Assembly (NCBI GenBank): GCA_003263845.1
Contig: JYJN01000086.1
Coordinates: 62,001-126,000 of the forward strand
From: Vibrio aestivus
GTDB lineage: Bacteria; Pseudomonadota; Gammaproteobacteria; Enterobacterales; Vibrionaceae
Direction: 5' to 3'
Length of the DNA stretch: 64,000 bases
Of this stretch, positions 57,670 to 64,000 are shown one piece after another. A program made the position numbers and the translations under genes. The notes below the pieces were generated by a model. The model ran no database searches. It was not told the DNA's origin and worked only from the letters and a program-made list of their open reading frames with translations. The first letter of the stretch is position 1, and each line of letters begins with the position of its first letter.

Positions 57670-57921
57670 TTAGCCAGTGACGTTTTCTAGGAATTTAGCG
57701 AGGTCATTCACGGCTTGAGAGTTAGCCGACTGAACCGTTACTTCCGTACCTTGAACCAGTTGTAGCGTTTGCAGCTTAAACAGGTTCTTGGCGGTAGCGG
57801 TTTTGCCTTTGGATACGATCTCTACTTCTTCAGCGTATTTTTTTGCTTCTTTCACAAACTGCGCCGCTGGACGTGTGTGTAGGCCACTTGGTGCGGTAAT
57901 AACGACATTCTTCTTATGCAT
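57670..57921 (-). CDS. HPr-like phosphocarrier protein, orphan paralogue (83 aa)
   Basis: Phosphocarrier of the PTS. Active-site His15 lies in SGLHTRPAAQFVKEAKKYAE and the second signature in AKNLFKLQTLQLVQGTEVTV, where Asn stands at the Ser46 position of classic HPr. No ptsI or crr is adjacent, so this is a second copy, perhaps with a specialised or regulatory role. GGAGA lies 8 bases before the ATG. The gap 57922-58161 upstream contains nothing clear. Confidence 0.93.
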   Translation of the reverse strand: MHKKNVVITAPSGLHTRPAAQFVKEAKKYAEEVEIVSKGKTATAKNLFKLQTLQLVQGTEVTVQSANSQAVNDLAKFLENVTG

Positions 57922-58161
57922 TGTTAACTTCTCCGAAATGAGGGTACGAGTAAAGCTGGCTTTATTGATACCGCAACGAAGTCGCTATAACTATGTTCCA
58001 TAAGTGTTTTTTGAGGTGACGAGTGCTTTCTATGCGTAATTGTGATTGATGTCTTTTATTTTATTCACTTCTCAAAATAAATCGTGATCCGAGTCTAATC
58101 GAGTTTTAGGCGCGGTTATGCAGCGTCGTAACAGCGCCCTGAGTTGAAGGCTTTGAATGGG

Positions 58162-58668
58162 TTAATCTGCTTCGATTTCGAATATAGAATCTATGATAAT
58201 GGGCAAGTTGCCTCGCACCGAAATCGCACCAAACACAGAGCGTGCGTGAACGCCTTTCTCGCCAAAGACTTGTGCCATCAGATCTGAGCATCCATCAAGA
58301 ACTTTAGGGTGCTGTTCGAACTCTTCGGTCGCATTGACAAAACCTTGTAGTTTGACGACTCGCTTAACTCTAGACAGTGACCCTAGCTCTAACTTTAGGG
58401 CCGCTAGGATATCTAGCCCAGTCGCTTTGGCAAATTCATAACCTTGCTCGGTGGTGTACTCTCGGCCCAGCTTTCCTTTCGGAATTACATCTAGGCCAGC
58501 CATTGGGCCTTTCCCGGAGACATACAGCAGGTTGCTGGTGCGTACACAGTTACAATAACTGCCCTGTGGGTCGCTAGCGATTGGAAGCTTTAAACCAAGT
58601 GTTTCGAGTCTAGCTTCTATTTGGTCATGGTGGAGAGAGTTTTGCGAGATCGCGAGTTGTTCCGTCAT
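58162..58668 (-). CDS. RidA/YjgF-family protein (168 aa)
   Basis: Reactive-imine deaminase superfamily. The protein is longer than RidA (about 128 aa) and belongs to the subgroup with an N-terminal extension: SYCNCVRTSNLLYVSGKGPM, VVKLQGFVNATEEFEQHPKV and GVHARSVFGAISVRGNLPII, where Arg in the last motif is the substrate-binding arginine of active members. Confidence 0.88.
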   Translation of the reverse strand: MTEQLAISQNSLHHDQIEARLETLGLKLPIASDPQGSYCNCVRTSNLLYVSGKGPMAGLDVIPKGKLGREYTTEQGYEFAKATGLDILAALKLELGSLSRVKRVVKLQGFVNATEEFEQHPKVLDGCSDLMAQVFGEKGVHARSVFGAISVRGNLPIIIDSIFEIEAD

Positions 58669-58758
58669 TGTCGTCCCTGAAATGTTGCTATGTGTAATTG
58701 TGCATATTGACGATATCAGTGTGACAGGTTTGCTATAAATACCAAACAGGTTTAAGTG

Positions 58759-59106
58759 TTAGAAGCCTCGCAAATCGAGTTTAACCTCGTCACCTAGCCA
58801 ATAGGCATAGAGTGTGTGATCATCAAGATCGTTGCCCGTATCGGCATGCACCAAGATACTAAGTGAGTCTCTGTTTTCGTCAAGCCAAGGAATGAAGCGT
58901 TCGAAGTCTTCTCGGGCAAATAGAACTTGGAAGCTCCATTGTGTATGAGGGCCAATAGGTTGAGTGATAATGCTCCCCAGCCGAAGATCAAACTGCGACT
59001 GAATTTTATGATGCAGTTCAGTTGCGAGCGCAAGCGTGTCTTGATTAAAGTAGATGTGAGCGTGATAGGCTCGGTGGACATTGATTGGCTTTTGCGGCTG
59101 ATTCAT
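58759..59106 (-). CDS. DOPA 4,5-dioxygenase family protein (115 aa)
   Basis: Short extradiol dioxygenase-like protein with the metal-ligand pattern of the family: YHAHIYF near the N terminus, IGPHTQWSFQVLF, and VHADTGNDLDDHTLYAYWLG near the C terminus. Histidines H15/H17, H54 and H86/H94 are in the expected places. Bacterial members cleave catecholic substrates or have unknown ones. Confidence 0.9.
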   Translation of the reverse strand: MNQPQKPINVHRAYHAHIYFNQDTLALATELHHKIQSQFDLRLGSIITQPIGPHTQWSFQVLFAREDFERFIPWLDENRDSLSILVHADTGNDLDDHTLYAYWLGDEVKLDLRGF

Positions 59107-59184
59107 AGAGGGCTCCTAATCACTCTCTCAAGTCTAGCCGCAACTCTGAACCTATTCATGTTAATACGATGAAACTTTTTCGTT

Positions 59185-59502
59185 TTAGTCGCTATAAAAT
59201 ATGGCCAGCCAAACCGTGACCTCATTCTTGGCGGTCGACAGCACCTTGTGTTTTTCGCCTGCGGGAATATTGATGAAGTTACCCTCGCCGAGAGTAACGA
59301 CCCTTCCATCTTCGAACTCGAGTGTTCCTTGCCCTTTGAGCACGACCACCCATTCATGCTCGGTCTGTTTGTACCATCCCGTTTCTGGAGAGCTTTGTCC
59401 GTGGGAGAGAATGCGTTCGATGCGCACACTGTTAGTGGCAACGATATCTTCAAAGACTTCGTTAGGAAGCGATTCGGGGATGTTATCAAAGAGGTTGTTC
59501 AC
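59185..59502 (-). CDS. Cupin-domain protein (105 aa)
   Basis: Single cupin: WYKQTEHEWVVVLKGQGTLE (motif 1) and LGEGNFINIPAGEKHKVLST (motif 2) contain the metal ligands. Function unknown. Confidence 0.92.
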   Translation of the reverse strand: MNNLFDNIPESLPNEVFEDIVATNSVRIERILSHGQSSPETGWYKQTEHEWVVVLKGQGTLEFEDGRVVTLGEGNFINIPAGEKHKVLSTAKNEVTVWLAIFYSD

Positions 59503-59591
59503 TATTGAGCTCCTTTCACTAATGAGTTTGCTTCTTCGCCGAGTAGACTTAACGCAGTGTTAGTTTCTATAAAGTACACCAGTGATTACGT

Positions 59592-59783
59592 TTATCTGGC
59601 TTGTTTACGCATTTTAGCTTGCTTAAGAATTGAGCGCTTTTCGCCATCAGTGGATTCATTCCAATGAAGGATTTCTTCAAGAGTTCGAAAGCAGCCCATA
59701 CAAACATCTTCTTCGTTAAGACAGCAGTGCCTAATGCACGGGTGCGGGATGCTTTCAGTTGTCTCTTTCGGTTTATCATTCAT
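59592..59783 (-). CDS. DUF1289-family small cysteine-rich protein (63 aa)
   Basis: Four cysteines in PCIRHCCLNEEDVCMGCFRT followed by LEEILHWNESTDGEK define DUF1289. Function unknown; the cysteines probably bind zinc or iron-sulfur. Confidence 0.88.
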   Translation of the reverse strand: MNDKPKETTESIPHPCIRHCCLNEEDVCMGCFRTLEEILHWNESTDGEKRSILKQAKMRKQAR

Positions 59784-59868
59784 TGGTTTACCTCGCTAGT
59801 TACAGTCTAGTTGACTAAAGCGAGGTTACGCCGTTTATTATTGCTAAGCGTTCGGACTTTGGACTGAT

Positions 59869-60249
59869 TTAGTCAAAAAACGCTTGAGCTCCTGATACCG
59901 ATTCAGACCACACTGCAAACTCATTACCGCTCGGCTCTAGAAAGTGAAAACGACATCCGCCCGGAAAATCGAAGATCTCTCGCTGAATCGTACCACCTTG
60001 AGCGACAACTTTATCGTAAGTAGATTGTAGGTCTGCGCTATAGAACACCAATAAGGCACCACCTGTTTGAGTTTGACTAGAAACATCGGATTTGAAAAAT
60101 CCACCGTCTAATCCTTGATTAGAAAAAGCAGTGTAATCAGGGCTATAGTCAACAAAGTCCCATTGAAACACGGCGCTGAAAAATGCTTTGGTTGCTTCAA
60201 GATCCTTGGCCGAAAACTCCACATAGTTTAACTTTTCGTGCTGATTCAT
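59869..60249 (-). CDS. VOC-superfamily glyoxalase-like protein (126 aa)
   Basis: Vicinal-oxygen-chelate fold: KLNYVEFSAKDLEATKAFFS, DFVDYSPDYTAF, and FHFLEPSGNEFAVWSE with terminal Glu. Likely a metal-dependent lyase or a metal-lacking binding homologue; substrate unknown. Confidence 0.9.
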   Translation of the reverse strand: MNQHEKLNYVEFSAKDLEATKAFFSAVFQWDFVDYSPDYTAFSNQGLDGGFFKSDVSSQTQTGGALLVFYSADLQSTYDKVVAQGGTIQREIFDFPGGCRFHFLEPSGNEFAVWSESVSGAQAFFD

Positions 60250-60340
60250 AGCGGTGCTTATCCTATCTCTTGCTTAATGTGTACGAGAGGTTTTAAGCCT
60301 CGTGAGTCATTATTTTAGCTTGTTATTCTTAAGTCGCTCT

Positions 60341-60523
60341 TTAACTGACATTTCGGTAGCCAAAACGTGCGAGGTAATGCCAGATCTTTTTGATATCTTG
60401 CTCATCGTAACCTTGCTTTGTCACGGCGCTGCCTAATAAATCGGGTGTGATTCTCCCATCGACGGCGATTTCTTTGGCGAGCTCGATAAACTCTTCGCCT
60501 CGATATTCCGGATGCTGTTACAT
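60341..60523 (-). pseudogene. Small ORF with a nonsense codon at position 2
   Basis: ATG 60523 is followed immediately by TAA (60520-60518), then an open frame of 58 codons: QHPEYRGEEFIELAKEIAVD, GRITPDLLGSAVTKQGYDEQ and a KKIWHYLARFGY motif to the stop at 60341. The composition is strongly protein-like and charged. It reads as a real small gene whose second codon is changed (for example AAA to TAA) by mutation or by a base-call error. It follows the 60537 gene by 13 bases. Family unknown to me. Confidence 0.6.
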
Positions 60524-60536
60524 GGTTTGGCTTACC

Positions 60537-60920
60537 CTAGTCACTGCACATGCTAAGCAGAAGCTGCCAGTCTTCTTTGGAGACATAGTTTCGATAGACT
60601 CTTACTCGATAGTAACCACTCTTGGTCAAAGACGTGACACGAATGTGTGGTAAGCCAATGATTGGAAATCGATGTTTGAGTGCCGCGGGTATGCCATGCA
60701 GATAAATATCCTTGGCGTCGGTAGTCAGTCTACTGTCGTTGTTTTTACGATTAGCAAAGTACTGATAGCCACTATTTAAAATAACAATGGCATACGCCAC
60801 AAAGCCTTGTTCGTGAGAAAAAAAGATTTGGCTCGATAGCACGAAGCCAAAACCCACAACAGCTGAAATGATGGCTGCGCTTAACGAGCGTGCTCGTTTC
60901 TTAAATTGTATCTTTCTCAT
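60537..60920 (-). CDS. Hypothetical membrane protein (127 aa)
   Basis: I choose ATG 60920 because GGAGG lies 7 bases upstream. A basic N terminus (MRKIQFKKRARS) is followed by two membrane helices (about 14-33 and 40-55), then a soluble domain with GYYRVRVYRNYVSKEDWQLL. No family recognised. Confidence 0.65.
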   Translation of the reverse strand: MRKIQFKKRARSLSAAIISAVVGFGFVLSSQIFFSHEQGFVAYAIVILNSGYQYFANRKNNDSRLTTDAKDIYLHGIPAALKHRFPIIGLPHIRVTSLTKSGYYRVRVYRNYVSKEDWQLLLSMCSD

Positions 60921-61022
60921 ATCCATTCCTCCCGACGCTTATTATTCTGTTGGTCAAATAAAGGCCAAGAGTTGAATGAGTAAAAATGCGTGTAATCTCA
61001 AATAATTGGCCCCATTGGCCGT

Positions 61023-61403
61023 CTACAGTGATGCGCCGTCGATGTCGGTGACGGGTAGTTGGTCGAGGTCTAAATCATCTAGGCAGCGAGCATTGATCGC
61101 CCAACCCGTAAACGGCTGCTTTCCTGCTCGTATTTCTTCAGCAGTAAGTGTGCTAGGGATTCGAAAAGGCAGAATGCCACAATTGGGGCAAAAGTAATCT
61201 TGGGCTGTTTCACTACCCCAACGATAAACAGAGAGATATTCGATTGGTGTGAGCAGCTTTAGGGCTTGTTTGGAAACTCTAACATTCAGTGAACCACGTT
61301 TTGTACACACAGTGCAATTACAGCGCCTTAAGTGGGTAATGTCGGCGTCTACTTCGAATTGTACTCGTCCGCAGTGACAAGATCCCGAATAGCTTTTTTG
61401 CAT
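61023..61403 (-). CDS. GFA-family zinc protein (126 aa)
   Basis: ATG 61403 has GGAG 8 bases upstream. Zinc ligands lie in GSCHCGRVQFEV, RRCNCTVCTKRG and YFCPNCGILPFR. It is the second GFA member in the window and differs in sequence from the one at 55310, so it is not a recent duplicate. Confidence 0.9.
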   Translation of the reverse strand: MQKSYSGSCHCGRVQFEVDADITHLRRCNCTVCTKRGSLNVRVSKQALKLLTPIEYLSVYRWGSETAQDYFCPNCGILPFRIPSTLTAEEIRAGKQPFTGWAINARCLDDLDLDQLPVTDIDGASL

Positions 61404-61453
61404 TGTTCTCACTCCGTGAATTTAGTGCATACCAAGGTAGTACATATCAAGGT

Positions 61454-62089
61454 CTAGAAAGCTTTCTCTGTCAGTAACTCACCAATCTCAGACATATGAC
61501 TTACCTGCGTGATCCCTGCTAAACCTGCCGACTTCTTGTGTGGTGCATAGTAGATGCTGCGCATCTTAGCTCTTTTGGCTGCGAGTAGACCCACTAAGCT
61601 GTCCTCTATCACAAGGCAATCTTTTGGGTGAAGTCCCTTCGATTTTGCCACATGTAAGAACAAGGTTGGGTCGGGTTTCCAAGCTTGAATGTCATACCCG
61701 CTAAAGATGTTCTGCTTAAAAAACGCGGAAAGCCCTGTCACTTCTAAAGCGTGTTCAATCTTAGCTCTTGGCGCTGAAGAAGCGACGCAAAAAGGGATAT
61801 CAAGCGACGATAATAGTTGGTGGACTCCGGGGTTGGCCTTAAGCTTGGAGCTGAACAACCTTTTAATCTTCAATCTATATTCTTGTTCGAAATCTGTAGG
61901 TAGTGTGACTCCGTATTCGGCCTCAATATTTCCAATGATGCTCGCCAATTTCCAACCGCGAAACTGGGTGATTAAAGCCGTGATATTCGACGGTATACCG
62001 CATTCAGTCAGCTGTTGGCTTAGTGCTAGGTTGCATAAAAACTCACTATCAACTAGCGTACCATCGCAATCAAAAATGATTAACTTCAT
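61454..62089 (-). CDS. HAD-superfamily hydrolase, beta-phosphoglucomutase-like (211 aa)
   Basis: All four HAD motifs are intact: DCDGTLVDSE (nucleophile and acid Asp), VASSAP, KPDP and VIEDSLVGLLAAKRAKMRSI. A helical cap of the subfamily I type lies between motifs I and II. Probably a sugar-phosphate or nucleotide phosphatase. Frame intact. Confidence 0.92.
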   Translation of the reverse strand: MKLIIFDCDGTLVDSEFLCNLALSQQLTECGIPSNITALITQFRGWKLASIIGNIEAEYGVTLPTDFEQEYRLKIKRLFSSKLKANPGVHQLLSSLDIPFCVASSAPRAKIEHALEVTGLSAFFKQNIFSGYDIQAWKPDPTLFLHVAKSKGLHPKDCLVIEDSLVGLLAAKRAKMRSIYYAPHKKSAGLAGITQVSHMSEIGELLTEKAF

Positions 62090-62136
62090 TGTTAGCCTCT
62101 TAAAGCAAACGTTGCAGTACTAATGTAGTGGGAGCA

Positions 62137-62685
62137 TTACAAAAACTGGCTTTCCAATTCATAGGCTTCGATCTCGATAGGTGACTCCGCGTAGCCGAAG
62201 ATCAGCAGTTGCAACAGATAGTCTTTGGTAAACGCTTCAAGGCCCTTATCTTCAATCTGTTTAACGTGAATGAGTTCGTGTGCGATAAGTTGTTTGTTAC
62301 CTCTTCCGCGATTTTCAATCCAAATCCCGTAGCCAAATGTCATGCCGACTAAGTAGGGAGAATCGAGGCCAAGTCGCTGCATTTGGAAAAGCAAAGATTC
62401 GTTTTCTGGTAGAGGTAGTTCCTCGGTGTAATGGATGCGAACTTTTTCTGGATGTTTGATGCCAATTTTACGCGCAATTTCGATAAACTGTGGAGACAGG
62501 GGTTTACCTTGTTCTAATACGATAGCTTCATTCTTTCTGACGTACTTTAAAGAAAGTGGATAGTAAGCATCGATTTGCTCTGTTAGACGGCTAGGAGGAT
62601 TCGCGTATTGCGCGGCTTTATCCTCGCATCCAATGAGCGTTAACGCCAAGGCGGCGAGTAATGTGCTTTTCAACAATGACCTCAT
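62137..62685 (-). CDS. Lipoprotein with HExxH zinc-peptidase-like motif (182 aa)
   Basis: A lipoprotein signal ends in LIGC (Cys20 acylated). The body carries HELIHVKQ (His136, Glu137, His140) followed about 30 residues later by an acidic ESPIEIEAYE, the layout of gluzincin-type zinc proteases. The N-terminal part has no known domain. It could be a periplasmic metallopeptidase or an inactive relative. Confidence 0.78.
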   Translation of the reverse strand: MRSLLKSTLLAALALTLIGCEDKAAQYANPPSRLTEQIDAYYPLSLKYVRKNEAIVLEQGKPLSPQFIEIARKIGIKHPEKVRIHYTEELPLPENESLLFQMQRLGLDSPYLVGMTFGYGIWIENRGRGNKQLIAHELIHVKQIEDKGLEAFTKDYLLQLLIFGYAESPIEIEAYELESQFL

Positions 62686-62750
62686 GGGCAGTGAACTCCT
62701 TTCAAACTTGCCTATTGATGATTAGTCGCTGATTTTATTCAGTATTTTGA

Positions 62751-63017
62751 TATACCCAGGTAACCTCAAGATGCGTGGTTCAGCGAGAACTGCCTAGTTT
62801 GAAAACGCGGCAACGATTCAACAATCTAGTGGGTCTAAATTAAGAATCGTTAACAAAGTGTGCGAGCTAGGCAAACTCGCCCTTCAGAAGCGCGTCACGG
62901 ATTTATTTTCTACGTTAAATGACTTGGAAAGAACCCGTTATTCCGCTGCATCATTTGCTTTGAATTGGACCCCGTGACCACGCTCTGAATTCTGTATCCT
63001 GAAGTCACTTGGGTATA
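62751..63017. repeat. MITE-like 267-bp repeat, copy 2 (inverted relative to copy 1)
   Basis: Begins TATACCCAGGTAACCTCAAG and ends TGAAGTCACTTGGGTATA. In reverse complement it aligns gap-free with 50417-50683. It fills most of the gap between the HELIH lipoprotein and the methyltransferase. It has no coding capacity. Confidence 0.88.
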
Positions 63018-63082
63018 TGAGGTTTATGTTATATCTCTTCGTCTCGAAAGTCCTGTGGTTAGATTCACATTTAGAGTCAAAT

Positions 63083-63682
63083 TTATCCTTTCTCAACAAT
63101 AAGATAGGTGTGTACTTCTGGGTATTGGTCAAATTCTAGGTGACGAATGGTACATCCGAGTTCGATAAACAGGGCCAAAAAGCCATTGGTACCCAGAGAA
63201 GAGTAATAGACTTCTGGGCCCATGAAGTCATCAGTATGCGCACCTGCCTTCTCTACGCCGCCAAACGAAAATATAAATAGGCCACCCGAGTTAAGGCTGT
63301 TGACGATTTTAGTAAGCACATTTTGCTGCTCAGACAGAGGGATATGCCAGATGCTATCCCATGCGGTAATAAAGTCGTACTTTTCATTAAACTCATACTG
63401 GCAAATATCCGCATGAATGAAATCGACACTTGGATGACGTTCCTTCGCAAGTTTGAGCATTCCCTGAGATACGTCGAGACCAGACGGAATAAAGCCTTCT
63501 TCTGATAGCAGTTCAATAAATCGGCCAGTACAACCACATCCGATATCTAAGGCTTTCCCTTTGTGTTTGGCGAAGCTCAGAGCTCGTCGGTGCGCGTCGA
63601 TGCCATTATTCATATTGAATTTGCCACTTTGCCAGATGTGGGTAATTTGGTCGTAGGCTTGGCCAATGTCAGTAGGTTTCAC
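63083..63682 (-). CDS. Class I SAM-dependent methyltransferase (199 aa)
   Basis: SAM motif I is ALDIGCGCTGRFIELL, followed by GLDVSQGMLKLAKERHPSVD (acidic loop), DFIHADICQY and FDFITAWDSIWHIPLSEQQN-type motif IV. Substrate unknown. Frame intact. Confidence 0.9.
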   Translation of the reverse strand: MKPTDIGQAYDQITHIWQSGKFNMNNGIDAHRRALSFAKHKGKALDIGCGCTGRFIELLSEEGFIPSGLDVSQGMLKLAKERHPSVDFIHADICQYEFNEKYDFITAWDSIWHIPLSEQQNVLTKIVNSLNSGGLFIFSFGGVEKAGAHTDDFMGPEVYYSSLGTNGFLALFIELGCTIRHLEFDQYPEVHTYLIVEKG

Positions 63683-63797
63683 GGGAAGTCGTCCTTGGTA
63701 TTAAATGCTAGCGGTTTACTTTAAGCGAATGTGACTATCAGTGTTGGAGCTAACTAATGAATAAATTAAGTAATTAAAGAGTCTGTCTTATATTTGA

Positions 63798-64000
63798 TTA
63801 TTTCCAACCTTGTTGCCATTTGCTGGCATCTTTTAGTTCTGTCCAGTCTATGAGGTATTCGTTTTTAGATATGATGGCTTCGAGTTTACAAGATAAAACC
63901 GTACCATCTTCTTCATACTCTACTTCGGTAATCGGAAAGTGCTTTTCGCGGTTTTTTGGTTCAATGGCCGTCCATTTGCTGTTGGGAAGTTTTGCGGGTG
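63798..64000 (-). CDS. TIGR02450-family Trp-rich small protein (partial, 5' end beyond window)
   Basis: The minus strand reads PAKLPNSKWTAIEPKNREKH, then FPITEVEYEEDGTVLSCKLE and LIDWTELKDASKWQQGWK to a TAA at 63800-63798. This matches the conserved tryptophan-rich TIGR02450 family of Vibrio and related bacteria. The start lies beyond base 64000. Function unknown. Confidence 0.85.
   Translation of the reverse strand, partial: PAKLPNSKWTAIEPKNREKHFPITEVEYEEDGTVLSCKLEAIISKNEYLIDWTELKDASKWQQGWK

Noticed and set aside
62938..63132. 64-codon ORF in the repeat
   Set aside because: Lies in the MITE-like element and runs into the methyltransferase 3' end; no domain or ribosome-binding site.
41729..63682. 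Chromosomal superintegron cassette array
   Set aside because: Gene content and orientation fit, but the spacers are short, vary in sequence and lack paired GTTRRRY / RYYYAAC core sites; several genes overlap. No integrase in the window.

Overview
The window looks like chromosomal DNA of a marine Vibrio, probably of the Harveyi group. The signs are moderate GC, an IS1004-like IS200 remnant, a LamB-type porin, Vibrio-style intergenic repeats with TATACCCAAGT ends, and many small GNAT, HAD, VOC and DUF enzymes. No tRNA, rRNA, CRISPR array or integrase is visible. The most pervasive property is technical: 17 genes carry in total about 20 apparent single-base indels (about 16 losses, 4 gains), many in short homopolymer runs. 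In every case, restoring the reading frame rebuilds a full-length family member whose length divides by three. I annotate each as one gene with a probable sequencing or assembly frameshift, and give the break point.

Layout. 1-5.2 kb: tail of an upstream gene, a deleted HxlR-type regulator, a small ORF and an RND efflux pair. 5.4-6.8 kb: a MipA/OmpV outer-membrane protein with an extra C-terminal domain. 6.8-7.2 kb: an internally deleted IS200-type element. 7.2-11 kb: a LamB-family porin preceded by LacI-type palindromes, then a chemoreceptor. 11-21.4 kb (minus strand): a five-gene signalling cluster made of a REC-TPR regulator, an EvgS/BvgS-like hybrid kinase with REC and Hpt, a REC-degenerate HD-GYP protein, an MHYT-PAS histidine kinase and a REC-HDOD protein. 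None has a recognisable DNA-binding output. 22-40.6 kb: a beta-glucoside catabolic locus. It holds a LacI regulator, a sugar ABC importer (binding protein, two permeases, ATPase), a GH1 beta-glucosidase, a GH94 phosphorylase, an aldose-1-epimerase-like mutarotase, a large GH116-like glucosidase, a second LacI regulator and a 1146-residue GH94-like protein of unknown activity. Related operator-like palindromes sit in front of the porin, the first LacI gene and the 1146-residue gene, which suggests one regulon for outer-membrane uptake, import and both hydrolytic and phosphorolytic cleavage of a beta-glucan oligosaccharide. The substrate (cello- or laminari-oligosaccharide) cannot be fixed from sequence.

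41-64 kb: about thirty small, mostly minus-strand genes. They include eight GNAT acetyltransferases, a PaiB/PhzF/HAD-like operon, a BLUF photoreceptor, two SDRs, an AhpD-like protein, a LysE exporter, DinB, two GFA-type zinc proteins, an orphan HPr, RidA, a DOPA-dioxygenase-like protein, cupin, VOC, a HELIH lipoprotein and a methyltransferase. It resembles an integron cassette array in content, but I see no attC-like spacers. Two 267-bp inverted copies of a MITE-like repeat lie 12.3 kb apart within it.
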